Origin: Romanomermis culicivorax
Taxonomy: Eukaryota; Nematoda; Enoplea; Mermithida; Mermithidae
Direction: 5' to 3'
DNA length: 64,000 nt
NCBI GenBank assembly: GCA_963922205.1
Contig: CAWUHX010000035.1
Location: 992,001-1,056,000, forward strand
Positions 53,956 through 64,000 of this stretch are shown here, piece after piece. The notes beneath the pieces were generated by a model. It was not told the DNA's origin. It ran no database searches and saw only the letters and a program-made list of their open reading frames with translations. The position numbers were made by a program, and so were the translations under genes. Position 1 is the stretch's first letter. The number at the start of each line of letters is the position of its first letter.

Positions 53956-56900
53956 ATGAGGTAAGTGAAAAGCGTAGTAAATTCCTTAGCTGCTCAATTT
54001 TATTTTTCGTGTAAATTTCAGTGACACCAACGAATTGTTGCCGGGGACGAGCGGGGCCTCTTGCATCGCAAAGGACGAAGATAGTGCCGGACAAGATCTT
54101 TGCGGCTTCGTCGATTCGAATGGTCACGCCTATTTTGTTGATGCTATCAGCAGGGATAAGTGAGATAAAATTTCGAATTTCCACAGCGGATATTTGTGAA
54201 AATGATTTAGAAAACACCGCCTGCTTTCTAACAATCTAAAAAGCATTTCGGGTACAGAAAACTGTAAGACCTGGTAGTAATGTAGAGCTATATTGTGCAA
54301 ATCTAAAATGTTGTGCAGGTCTTTTCTTAAGAGGCGTAAGAAAAGATTGAGGCTTCTGGTCTGAACTGACCTGTTAGAACTAATCCCTTGGCTAAGCCTC
54401 GGTGATAGTGCAACAGTCTGGTTCCCCAGACCTACAACAACAAAGATTATTTTAACTTAGATGCGGGGCCTCACCAGAGAGCTCCGCAGTCTCCTAGCTG
54501 AGACAAGGAATCCCCACAGGGATAAACTTACTTGAGTATAACCCTTAATGGGTGTCCCAAGGCTTGCTGACTGCAAGCTGGCGCCTGGGCCTTTGGCCCT
54601 CCGCCTTCGTCGATAGGTAATTCCTAAATAATAAACAAATATATATAACAATATATATATCATTGTAAAAATCCAAGGGGTTCAGATGGTCACAAAAAAT
54701 GCGATTCCTACGAATTCTATCTTGACGTTCTTCTTCACCAGGCAATAAAACCGAACGACCAGCCATTATTGTATAACAACATAAAATACGAACTTAAGAC
54801 AGCCATCCCCAGTCAACTTTTTCACTTTAAGTTTCAGCTGAAGCTCTAGCGTAACATTCGTGATACTGGTCCGGATTAAGCTCCAGCTTAACGGTCCAAT
54901 GGACTTAAAACAGTCCGAGACTTAAGTTTGAATCTTAAGTCGCTTGCTCAGCTGCAGGTTAACAATTTTTTAGTAATACCAGTCAAGCTGGTGCTCAGCT
55001 GCAGCTTAACTTTTTATATGTGATAACGTTGTAGAGACTTAAGCTGCATCTTAAGCTTCAGCTTAAGTCGCAATAGTAATACCGGCCCCAGGTTAAGTCG
55101 CAATAGTAATACCGGCCCAAAAAATTTTCCGGCGCTTCTCGCCGGAAAGATTACCAACTTTTTTAGGCTTTCACTTGTCATCATAGAGGACTTGACCATT
55201 GATTTCTTGTGTAATTCAAGTCAATTATGCTCTTGGATAGTTTGCTAGAAAATTTGTTCAACAATGCTTGTAGATTAGGCTTCTAAGTCGAACATTTCAA
55301 TTTTTTCTTCAATTTTAATGAATAAACTTCTATAAAAACACCGGAAGGCTTGAAAAAGCTCAAAAACAGTGCGATAAAGCGTCTGTGAGCATTTTTAAGC
55401 GAAAAAAACGAGGATTTTAAGACGAAAAAAATTTTTTTCCACATGTGGAAAAAAATTTGACCCCTTTCCACATTTGTGGAACGAAGTTCGTGGAAAAAAA
55501 AACAGTGCCCGAGACCGGCAAAATGAAAATTTCAATTTTTAATCGCGGAAAAAAATTTTTTTCGGTCAAATGCTGCCAAATGAAAATTTTCCACTGCAAA
55601 ATTTTTTTTTCTTGCTGAAAAATTTTTTTCTCGGCGAAATTTTTTTTTCTCGATCTTGCCGCTCTCGTCCACCGTAATTTTTGCTACTTTTAAAACGTCA
55701 ACTGAAAGTCATTAAAACCCGCAAGAAACGGGAGACAGCAGCAGAAAATCGATAATGTTTTGTTGACGGTATAAAAAAAGCGTTCACACCGCTGAGCTCC
55801 TGATACTCCTGAACTCCTGAGTTGGTGTAAGCGGGCTGCGCCCGCTTGCTACAGGTGCCAGCTGTGGTCTGTTCATGATGTGTAGTTTACCGCTCATTCT
55901 GCAAGTTATTCATGATAAAAGACTGCGTAGACTTACCCACGAAAAATTGCGCAATTGACAAAGTTCTAAAATTGCTAGCTTTATACTTTAATTCTAAATC
56001 TATAGCTGTGAATAGTTTCAGATTTGAAAATGGCCTGTGGATTTTACCAATTGTTTCACTTGTTACTGTATCCTTCGCACAGATTCACCGACAGAGAAGG
56101 TAACGAGTTCGAATTTGACGAGTCAGAGAATGGTTACTATCTGCTGAAGGAGGACGGACAAAAAGCTGAGCATTTCGATTTCGACGATCGAAATCTGACT
56201 TTATGCGACACGGAATCGTCGATTTTGCGAAAATCGCGATTCTTAATCGAAACGATGAACAAACGAAAGTCGTCTGCGGTAAGCCATTCACGCGCGCGTC
56301 ATACATTAAGTTTTTGAATTTTTGCTCTTGATGTGAATAATATCGTTTTATTGCTCTAGAAAATGCTGTCGAGTGTCTTTTAAGGCGTTTGACGAGTGTG
56401 ATCGCGTATTGAGGAATATCGAAATCAATATTATCAAAAAAATGTCCGTTCCCTTATTTTACTTAATTTATTTTGTCCAACATTTTGTCAAGGATATGTG
56501 CAACAGGAACTATCTGTGGGTTGCCATGTCTTAGTAATCAAGTGTGGAATTGTAGCATTTCATATCCTGTCATGAAGTCAAAAATTGGGTTCTGATTCTT
56601 CTGGCCGACTCCATGTAGAAAAGTTGTTGCGCTGCAGTGTTGCATAGGTTCAAGAAGGTTGTTTTTTATAAGCAATTACACAATAAATTATGCTTTTTTC
56701 AACATCTCGCTATAAGAATAAAGTCGCCTTGAAACGTGTTGAAACGACCGCGAGCGTTTTGGCTTAATTTCTCTTAATGGCACACTGTTAACTTACAGTA
56801 ATCTTCGACAATACTAATATGTATGACAACTAAGGGATCAATTTTTTGAGATTTGTGCCACGTAAATTTTTAATTTATCATGGCAGGGATGCTGTGCAAG

Positions 56901-57949
56901 CGTCGAAGTTGATGAACATTGATTCTTTCAGACTTAAAATTGATATAATAAAGATAAATTCCACATCAAGGTTCCACGCCGTTTTCTGTGAAGTTTTAGA
57001 CGCTGCGATAACCGCTGAATGATGATTATGTAGTCATTTGTCTTAAAAAAAAACCATCGAAAATCGAACCAAAAAACGCTAAATTGCATTTCGATGCATG
57101 AAACTTAGCATTCCTTTTGTAGTGCCTTAAACAAGCTTACGTACAAAATCCCATTTTAAAGGAGCGTTTTGGCACGATTTGATCGCATTTTGAAAAAATG
57201 ACAAAAAAATGTGTTTTTTGGCCATTTTCGGTCGATTTTTCAGGGTGTTGCCACTCACCAACCGAGATGGAGTAAAGTAAATCTTTTTCATGGGGTGTTA
57301 GGCCATCGAGTCGACTATGTGGTCAGCCATTTTCGCGTCATAGGTGTCTTACTATAGCTTACTGTAGCATGCCATAGTGGGATTTAGAAAAATCAATTGG
57401 GTCCTAACAAAAACAGTCCCAATTCCACTCATAATCCATAATTTGATAGCATTGACAATTGTACAGCATATTCTGCATTCGTTTTTTCAAATAAATGATT
57501 ATGAGTGAAAAATCGGATCAAAAAAACCAGGGGCCGGTTTTATCGAAGGGACTTAAGATCCAGCTGAGCTGCTGTTTAAGCTGTAACTTAACTCTATATG
57601 TTATACCATTGCTGTTAAGCTGCAGCTCAGCTGTAGCTTAACTTTCTCGATATGTTTTAATAAGCTGGAGCTTAAGTCTCTTTGATAAAACCGGCCCCAG
57701 GCGACCAAAAAAAATAGTCCTTTAAGGCACTAAATTTCAGGTGATTCGTCAGTGCAATGTGCCGATGAACATTTTCCATCGTTATTTCTTTCTTTTCAAT
57801 CAACTAGACTGATATTCAGTAAAATGTGTCAAGACAAATAGAAACTCATGTGTTTTCAGGCCATTTCATATTTTGCACACGATAATATTTTAAATTTAAA
57901 CGAACTAGAAGAGTTGTTAGCGTTGAAGAAGAAATCGATAAAGCGATAA
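53956..57949 (+). CDS. unknown small acidic protein, four exons
   Basis: Exons: 53956-53960 (ATG, in an exon whose acceptor TTTCTGTAG is at 53,910), 54022-54159, 56083-56278, 57860-57949. Phases agree throughout; 429 nt, 142 residues. The start MSDTNELLPGTSG has AAAATG context. The middle is acidic and aromatic (EFEFDESENGYYLLKEDG, HFDFDD), and the C-terminus is a Leu-rich helix ending in a basic KKKSIKR. No membrane segment or known domain is seen. The exon-3 end (phase 0) also fits the acceptor at 61,383, so the last exon could be alternative to a longer product. Coding call rests on phase agreement and composition. Confidence 0.6.
54312..54650 (+). repeat. interspersed repeat R5, copy 2
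   Basis: Matches 35,652-35,985 closely along its whole length, with the same TAAATAATAAACAAATAT tail. It lies in intron 2 of the small gene. Confidence 0.7.
54640..54766 (-). pseudogene. PIF/Harbinger-like nuclease N-terminal remnant
   Basis: On the minus strand, RIRRNRIFCDHLNPLDFYND resembles the opening R..R..RDR.NPLE.YDD...F segment of Harbinger nucleases. Only about 35 codons are present, up to the R5 tail. Weak but specific-looking. Confidence 0.4.
54794..55125. repeat. GCTTAAGCTGCAGCT-rich MITE relative (M3), variant copy
   Basis: Repeated AGCTTAAGTCTCAGCT- and CAGCTGCAGCTTAA-type words with ATACCGGCCC ends. It includes a direct repeat TTAAGTCGCAATAGTAATAC at about 55,064 and 55,094. 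Related to 57,530-57,708. Confidence 0.5.
55127..55690 (+). repeat. dispersed repeat R2, copy 3
   Basis: Opens with the CCGGCGCTTCTCGCCGG dyad (55,129-55,145). It follows the order of the copy at 22,255 and the complement of 27,650-28,770. It ends in a stretch of repeated AAAATTTTTTT(T)C(G/T) words. Confidence 0.7.
57530..57708. mobile_element. M3 MITE, hairpin of about 179 bp
   Basis: Ends GGGGCCGGTTTTATC and GATAAAACCGGCCCC are perfect complements. Inside, GACTTAAG, CAGCTGAGCTG and GTTAAGCTGCAGCTCAGC repeat in both directions, so the whole can fold into one long hairpin. It lies in intron 3 of the small gene. Other copies: 59,913-59,981 and, as a variant, 54,794-55,125. Confidence 0.8.
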
Positions 57950-59080
57950 TAGAAAAACAAGAAAAGAATGAACAAACTCCAAAAGCACTAAAAATACCAA
58001 CAAAAAAATTTTTTTAAGTAGCAGGGATTAATATGATGATTTACTTCTTGTTAGTGGTGATCAATTGTCGCAAGAAGATTAGACTGAAGTGGTCAAGAAC
58101 CAGCATTAGTCAAATAAGTTGAGAAAAATATGGAATTCGACGAATATTTGAAAATGACAAAGAATGCAACGTAGTACAAAGGAAAACTATTTGCAATTCA
58201 CTTTAATTAACCAACAAAATTTTGCCTTGGTAGCTTTATAAACACGTTTTGCAAGGTTGAAAATGAAGAAGTCAACGAACTTTCATTATAGTTTCTGGAA
58301 TTTGAGGATGATAACCGATATTTTTGAAGCCGAGCAGAAAATTGGAATTCATGCTCGCAAATTTTTTTTGCCCAGTTGGTTGTGGCCCAATCAAAGGTGC
58401 TGGCTATTCCATGGCGGAAAGCAAATGTAAGCGGCTACAATGGATTCTGTAAAAATATTGGCGCCTAACGTGGACATTTTGATGTTGATTTTTAAATAAA
58501 TTTTGAAAAATGGGTCTGCCTTTTTAATCAATGAATCAAAGGTTACAACCTGCAGTCTGATGCTACAGATGCATTTTAAACCTTATGTAGAACGCTCTAA
58601 AATGATATTTGAAGTGGTTTATGTTGGGACCCTTTGCCTTTTTCGGTTCCAAGTCAAAATCGGTGGTTTTTTTCTATTTCTGACTTTTTCAAATTAAAAA
58701 AAGTATACGCGGGAAGTTGATGATCATTTTTTAACATATAGGCCTTAAAAGGCCCTATACGAAAACGTTTTATAATGTTTCTTACTGAAAAAATTGCCTC
58801 TTGAATGTGAAAAAAAACCTGAAATTGGTTTTTTAAGACCTATGACTATACGAGGAAGTTGTAATAGTTCAATTCATGTAGAAATTCAGTGGGAAACTGG
58901 ATATTTTTCAACGCAATTGCTATACTACATCCACTTTGAAGTGATCGATATAGCGATCCCATGCAAGTAAGAAAAAAACTAATAAGCTTAATACAAGGTC
59001 TTTTATAACAATTAATTATCACTACGATATTTTTTTAGGTGCAAGGTCATGAGAATACATGGAGTGATTTAGTTAGGCCG
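57950..59080. other. no gene recognised
   Basis: Downstream of the small gene. No clear poly(A) signal close to the stop. No repeats recognised. An open frame at 58,503-58,697 has no motif. Confidence 0.4.
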
Positions 59081-59082
59081 AG

Positions 59083-59650
59083 TGTTGTGTCCCTTTACTT
59101 CAAGTGTCCCGTTACTTCAAGTGTCCCATTATCTGACGAATTCTATAAATCTATTTTTAAAATTCCCATTACTCCACGTGTTTCGTTACCTCAAGTGTCC
59201 CGTTACTCCAAGACTGCTATAAATTTTTAAAATTGCAATAAGATTAAAATGATTATTTTGCAGGTGATCATTTTAAAAGTATTTCAATATGCAAAATCCA
59301 CTCTATGGTACAACTGCTTTTCTTTTCGTTTTATGTTTTCCTTCAGATCTCTTTATTTCCCTCGTTTCTTATCTTTTTCTTTTTTTCAACTATTTTTCTT
59401 TGGTTTTCTTTGTCTTATACTTTTTTTTGTATTTCTTTTTCTTTTTTTCTAGTGTTTGTTTGGGTTGTCATGTTAAAGTGTTAAAGTATCTAAGGGAAAT
59501 TTTAGAAAATTCATATAGCATTGTTGGAGTATCGGGACACTCTTTTTTTGCAAAAAGGTTACATTACTTGGGGCAAAGGGATCTATAACATTACTTAGAG
59601 TAACGGGACACTTGGAGTAACAGAACACATGATGTAACGGGACACAATTG
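59083..59650. mobile_element. foldback-like element with GTGTCCCGTTAC arms
   Basis: The left arm (59,083-59,213) repeats TTACTTCAAGTGTCCCG several times. The right arm (59,530-59,650) repeats its complement CGGGACACTTGGAGTAAC. The centre is a T-rich block (59,320-59,450) giving a meaningless hydrophobic open frame. Outer ends TTGTGTCCC(T/G)TTAC are complementary. Confidence 0.7.
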
Positions 59651-59912
59651 AGCAGAGTTCATTACCATTTTTTGTGGGGACAGATGCTTCCTCATCGACC
59701 ATTGAGCAACTTTCACCAATGTTTCTGTTGTATGATTGCATGCACTGAAGTTTAAATTCTAGTGGTATTATAATATCAACTCTGCATCGAAATATAATAC
59801 CAACTTTGCACTCATGATAAAGAGCTTTCTCCTGAGGAGTTGTCTTGTGCTCTCAGTCGGATGTCATCGTAGTTTCATTCTCAATATCGAGTTAATACTG
59901 AAAATTGTCCAG

Positions 59913-59981
59913 AGGCCGGTTTCTCCATGAGACTTGATGCAGCTCAGCTGGAGTTTAAGTCTCTTTGATGAAACCGGCCCC
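59913..59981. repeat. short M3 MITE copy
   Basis: GAGGCCGGTTTCTCCATGAG ... GATGAAACCGGCCCC, an inverted pair about 69 bp long with CAGCTCAGCTGGAG inside. Confidence 0.65.
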
Positions 59982-60319
59982 AGTTCACGGCCTAATTCGG
60001 GCTGAAGCTCCAAACACAATCTATTCCAGACCTCCACTTCTCAAAAGGTTTGGAACCCACAGATTGTGATAAAAATTCAATCTGTCATGCAAAGCTAAAA
60101 TGATCGACGATCTCCAAGGCGTCATTGATTCCTCTTCTTTTTTTGCATGACTTGGTGATTCGCTTACATTATGTATGAACTGATGACATTTTCTAACTAA
60201 TCTAAGCTGCTTCTCCTATGAGTAATTTCACAAAAAATTGACTTTTCACCAGCTACGTAGTTTAGCTCGTCCCGATGGATAAACTATAGGTTACCAGTTA
60301 GCAAAACTGTTTCTATCTA

Positions 60320-60919
60320 CCGTATTTATTCTAATAAACAGCGCCCTCTAATAAGCAGCGCCCTCTAATAAACGGCGCGACTGCAAGCTGGAAAAAGTAA
60401 TAGACAGCGTCCTCCAATAAACGGCGCGCCGCTTATTAGAGGATTCCATGTCGCAACATCCGGTGCGCCGTTTAAACTGTAGACCAGCGTTAACCGTTAA
60501 CAGTAGTGAATGCAAATTTTGTTTTCTTGTGGTCATTACTTAATGTGTTGAATTTCTTTCTTTATTATCATGGAAAATATTATTGACGAAACTCATGTCG
60601 ATAAAACGGTGTCAAAAAAGAAATATTCTTTGGATTTCAAACTTTTGGCTATCACTGCAGCGGAAAAGGAAGGAAACCGTCCAGTTGCAAGTCGATAGAA
60701 TATATCGGAATCCAGAGTAAGAAAAATCATTTTTCAATGGACATTACCATATGTTATACATATATTATTACACTTCGTGAAAAATATACATACATATATT
60801 ACACTTCGTGAAAAATATATTTAACAGCGCCCTCTAATTAACGGCGCCCTCTAATAAACGGCGCAGCAAATAAGGTATTGAAATAATAAACGGCGCGCCG
60901 TTTATTGGAATAAATACGG
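60320..60919 (+). mobile_element. pogo-like transposon derivative with transposase N-terminus
   Basis: Ends CCGTATTTATTCTAATAAAC and its complement, flanked by TA on both sides (60318-60319, 60920-60921). Subterminal AATAAACAGCGCCCTCT words repeat at both ends. Inside, from about 60,571, a frame reads KKKYSLDFKLLAITAAEKEGNR...NISESRVRKIIFQW with one TAG. This is the CENP-B/pogo-type helix-turn-helix. No DDE domain remains; 600 bp in all. Confidence 0.8.
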
Positions 60920-60921
60920 TA

Positions 60922-61380
60922 CCTACGCACTATGAATCACTGCCTCTTTGCCATCACCTGCATCTGTTCTTTACTATGTACATGCAAATCCAGTGATTGA
61001 ACGATTAGTTAATGATGTTTTGTAGGAATAAATTTTGATTGATACAGATAAATACTCAATTTTCCGCTTCTATTAAAATTAAAAACATTTTTGCAAGATT
61101 GACAAACCTCTTCAAAATGCTGGTCATATCACAGATTACAATAGATAGAAATGAAGAGCCTTGGTTAGATCAGCCTTTGAGCATCAAATGCGTATGATAT
61201 CTAGCTTGATTAATTTATCCGTAAAAATGAAAACTGGAGCTTGATATGAAACCTGATTTACTTTTAATCTATTTGTTTCTTTTTGGATCACTTTTCTCAC
61301 CAAAAGATTTTTCTCCGCTCAATGGAAATTTCGACTGAAAATAAATGAAGCAGTTTTAGTGTCACTTTCGATATCTTTTC
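60922..61380. other. no gene recognised
   Basis: AT-rich, ending in the acceptor TATCTTTTCAG of the next exon at 61,383. Could be an intron or a promoter. Confidence 0.4.
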
Positions 61381-61382
61381 AG

Positions 61383-63565
61383 AAAATATCTCATCCGATT
61401 CAGCGATCATTTTTAATTTCTGTACAAGATTTGACCCGTTGTACCTACGTCGATTCTGATATCGACGATGACGAAGGATCGGAATCCAATTTTGTGGTCG
61501 GTGATGGCGATGAAGACATAGACGAAAATCAAGAAGCCTATTTGATGCAAATTTTGAAGAAAGACGGTCGAGTCTCATCGTCGTCGGACGACAACAATGG
61601 CGAAGATGAAGACAAATTTGTTCGAAATCAGAAACCGCATATTCGTCATTGTGGCGGAACAGTTGCGAGAAAAATGTCGACTACTAAATTTGCCAGGCAA
61701 AGTTGTAAGAAAAATATTACTCAAAAATCCTCGAAATTCCTTGACATCGAGTCACCGTTTGTTTACGAATTGGCCGAAAAATTGTGTTCATTAAATATGG
61801 AGAAGATGGTCGAATTGTTGACTAGAGTGGAAAGTTTTGGCGGTCGATGTATTCTAGAACAATTGCTGGACGTTTTGCAAATGATGGAATATGATCAAGG
61901 AGGAAGTGGTAATTTACCACTGGTAAAGTGTGTCTTCAACATACTGAAAATTGAAGATTAGAAACTTCCGGCAAAATAGTTCATGTCTAGAAATTTAAGT
62001 TGATAAGTTATTCTGATTCAGAATACTAATTATCTGCAACTACTTTTTTGCACAACCCCTGTTGTGCCAGCAAAAACGATCAGCTCTAAAACTTGTGTAC
62101 TTATGGACAATTTATGTAATATGCTTGTGGTGAAAAAAGTTTATCGGTGCGTCATGCCGAAATTTTGTAATATTTCAAAGTTCTAACAAGCTAAAAATTA
62201 TTTTTCTGCAGATCTCCAGGCACATACGTCTATGACTTCAAGTGTTCCTCGAATCTAGAGTGCACGACGTTGTTTCCTCTGCGTCAAAAGATCAACAAAC
62301 ACTACAAGCACAGTTTTTTGTACAGTCCTTTTAATATCTAGGTACAGTAAATTTTTCTAAGCACTCATTAGCTGAAAGCGCAAACGAAAAGTTAATGATC
62401 AAGTAGGTATTAGAAAATTGTCTAGGGGCGTACCAATAAAATATATACCTTGTATCCCGCTTTCAACGACAACAGAAAAGTTGAAGAATTTTAACAGGAT
62501 AATATTGATCTCTTTGGTCTCGCAATCACAAAATCGAGTGTGTTGTCGAATTGGTGTGTATTAGCACAGCCTCTCAAGCCTAGATTTCTAAGCGGTTTTT
62601 TGATCATATGAGCTTCGGAACAGCACAAAAATAACATTTTTTGTTTTAGCCATTTTATGGCTAAAATGCACTGCATTTTCTTGATGAACGGGTGGCTTGA
62701 ACGTATAAGTCGAATATTTCATGAATTGGTATATTTGGTCTATAAAACGTAAGAAAAGGTTCAGTTACTCGACTATTAAATTTTCTCGTGTACTCGGATC
62801 GGATTAAGATTCAAAGATTGATCGCAGAATAATCTAAAAATTAAAAAAGACTAAAATTCTCTGATTGAAAATTGGTAGAGAAAAGTCATACGGCTTATGG
62901 AGGCTAAATTTTGAATCTGACTGTAGTTTCAGATCACGAATCGTCAAATTCTGCATCACATTTTTTGATATATGTTTTCAGAACCGCTGGAGTTTTATTT
63001 TCATGGTTGCAAATATGTTTTTGGAATTTTCAGCCGTTACGAAATCTTACAAACCAAAATCGGCCAAAAAATGTTTGAAAAATGAACCAAAACACGATAA
63101 CGACGACTTTCCGCCATTCGACGAAAAATCCAAGGTGGAAATAGAAAAACGACGAGAAGCAGCGACTAAAGTGTTACAAAATCGAATTGGAGGTAGACTT
63201 TGAGCCGATTTATGCTTTTTGCACATTTGTCGTCTATTGTCTGTTTTTTATAGAATGCTTCCAAATAGAAAAGTGACACGAATCAGTACTTTCATCAAAA
63301 TCGTTTACGTAGAGCTCTTACTGTAAAATTTTTCACTCGAAAAATTGTTAAAGTATGCTCATAAATTTTTAGTCCTATATGATATATCAGAAAATCATGA
63401 AAATCTGAAATACTACTAGCTTTCCACTTTCATTATTTAGAAGCATTTCAAGAAAAACAGGCTATAAATCTTCTCTTGTTTTTAGAAATTATCCAGTCCA
63501 CTTCCTTCAACCTCGATGAACCGCCCCAAACACCGAGACGCGGAAAGTTAGCTTTTTTATCATAA
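61383..63565 (+). CDS. acidic protein with weak PHAX-like features (partial model)
   Basis: A large exon starts at 61383 after an acceptor. It reads an acidic part (DSDIDDDEGSES, GDGDEDIDENQE), a basic Cys-containing part, then ELAEKLCSLNMEKMVELLTRV...YDQGG. An exon at 63034-63192 (AVTKSYKPKSAKK...VEIEKRREAATKVL) joins in phase with an end at 61908. The last exon, 63486-63565, ends TAA. An optional middle exon near 62,213 reads SPGTYVYDFK. The helical ELAEKL...GG block, the SPGTYV segment and the charged KRR tail recall the RNA-binding domain of PHAX (U snRNA export adaptor), but identity is low and the borders uncertain. The 5' end may be separate or fused to the small gene upstream. Confidence 0.5.
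63235..63466. mobile_element. TATAGTCTG-type TIR MITE, copy 3
   Basis: About 232 bp, nearly matching 20,374-20,622 along its length (shared GTAGAGCTCTTA, TTTTTCACTCGAAAAAT, AAATACTACT). It lies in the last intron of the acidic-protein gene. Confidence 0.8.
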
Positions 63566-63699
63566 CATGATTAATTTCTGTATACATGTTACTGTAACTT
63601 CTGTGATACTAATATTGTAATTTATCCGTTTTGTATCAAGTTTTTTACTCGTGTCCTTTGTACTGACGCTCATTTCTGCATGCGATCATCGTTTTGTAG

Positions 63700-64000
63700 C
63701 TTGAGGGCGGAATGACGAGAGGTGGGCTAGTGGAAAATGGCGGGCTAAATAAAAAATAAAAACGGCTAGGCAAATCGTGGGCTAAAGTGTGGGGCAAATC
63801 ACGAGGAAAATCGAGGCGCAAATCAAGGCCTACTCGGCGGACTATACTTGGGGCAAACCACGGGCTAATGCTTGGGCCAAATGGCGGGCAAAAGTCGATT
63901 TAAACCGCGGGGCAAAATTGGAGCTAAATCTAGAGGCGAAATGCGGGACAAACTGGGGCTAAATGGCGGGCTAAACAAAAGATGGGCTAGGTTAAATTGT
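63700..64000. repeat. degenerate short-period GGGCTAAA/GGGGCAAA satellite
   Basis: Words GGGCTAAA, GGGCAAA, GGGGCAAA and GGCTAGG alternate with CG-containing spacers every 12-16 bp up to the window end. Strong purine bias on the plus strand. It continues beyond the window. Confidence 0.8.

Noticed and set aside
53921..54217. Minus-strand open frame opposite the small gene
   Set aside because: Spans an intron with good splice signals on the plus strand, which also keeps phase into the next exons.
59249..59588. Hydrophobic open frames that look like membrane proteins
   Set aside because: Low-complexity T-rich centre of a foldback-like element gives runs of Phe, Leu and Ser without other protein signs.
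62213..62341. Confident middle exon of the PHAX-like gene
   Set aside because: The SPGTYV segment is suggestive, but phases need a weak GTGTGT donor upstream and no good donor follows. Kept only as a possibility.

Overview
This window looks like AT-rich, repeat-dense nuclear DNA from an invertebrate animal. Coding signals are split by GT-AG introns, many of them only 51-61 nt long. The one gene I can name with confidence is a metazoan cytohesin (Arf guanine-nucleotide exchange factor). Most of the rest is layered, decayed transposons: Ty3/gypsy with an env-like gene, DIRS, a LINE, several hAT families, mariner, pogo, Harbinger, MITEs and foldback-like elements. Very short introns, and a first acceptor with no obvious upstream donor at about 53,910, would fit a nematode. 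That is inference; species and phylum are not proven.

Layout. 1-4,661: a truncated Ty3/gypsy pol (copy A) with stops and frameshifts. 4,662-6,910: a minus-strand hAT/BED transposase gene with two recognisable introns. 6,910-9,617: non-coding, with 21-bp and 67-bp degenerate tandem repeats, possibly the LTR/leader of the next element. 9,618-19,911: a second, longer relative (copy B) in the order gag, Pro/Ala-rich region, env-like glycoprotein, two retropepsin domains, RT, RNase H, integrase. It is broken by a 900-bp hAT element in gag (8-bp target duplication) and a 442-bp MITE in the second protease. 19,912-22,130: minus-strand DIRS-like RT/RNase H, itself split by a MITE. 22,130-37,400: nested repeats, including four copies or fragments of one MITE family, several hAT-like elements with 8-bp duplications, a ~98-bp tandem array and a LINE fragment.

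37,455-48,394 (+): a complete 13-exon cytohesin gene, 393 codons when all exons are used, with coiled coil, Sec7, PH and basic tail. A 7.3-kb intron holds most of its repeats. A 12-nt microexon lies exactly where vertebrate cytohesins switch between diglycine and triglycine PH isoforms, and a 57-nt stop-free intron lies between Sec7 and PH. 49,185-51,529: DIRS tyrosine recombinase and mariner fragments around a foldback-like element. 53,956-57,949 (+): a small four-exon gene of unknown function. 61,383-63,565 (+): exons of a further acidic protein with weak PHAX-like features. The window ends in a short-period G-rich satellite.

The retroelement copies are not functional as they stand. The cytohesin gene appears intact. 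Several TE fragments sit close to or inside its exon-intron structure and may affect its promoter and splicing.
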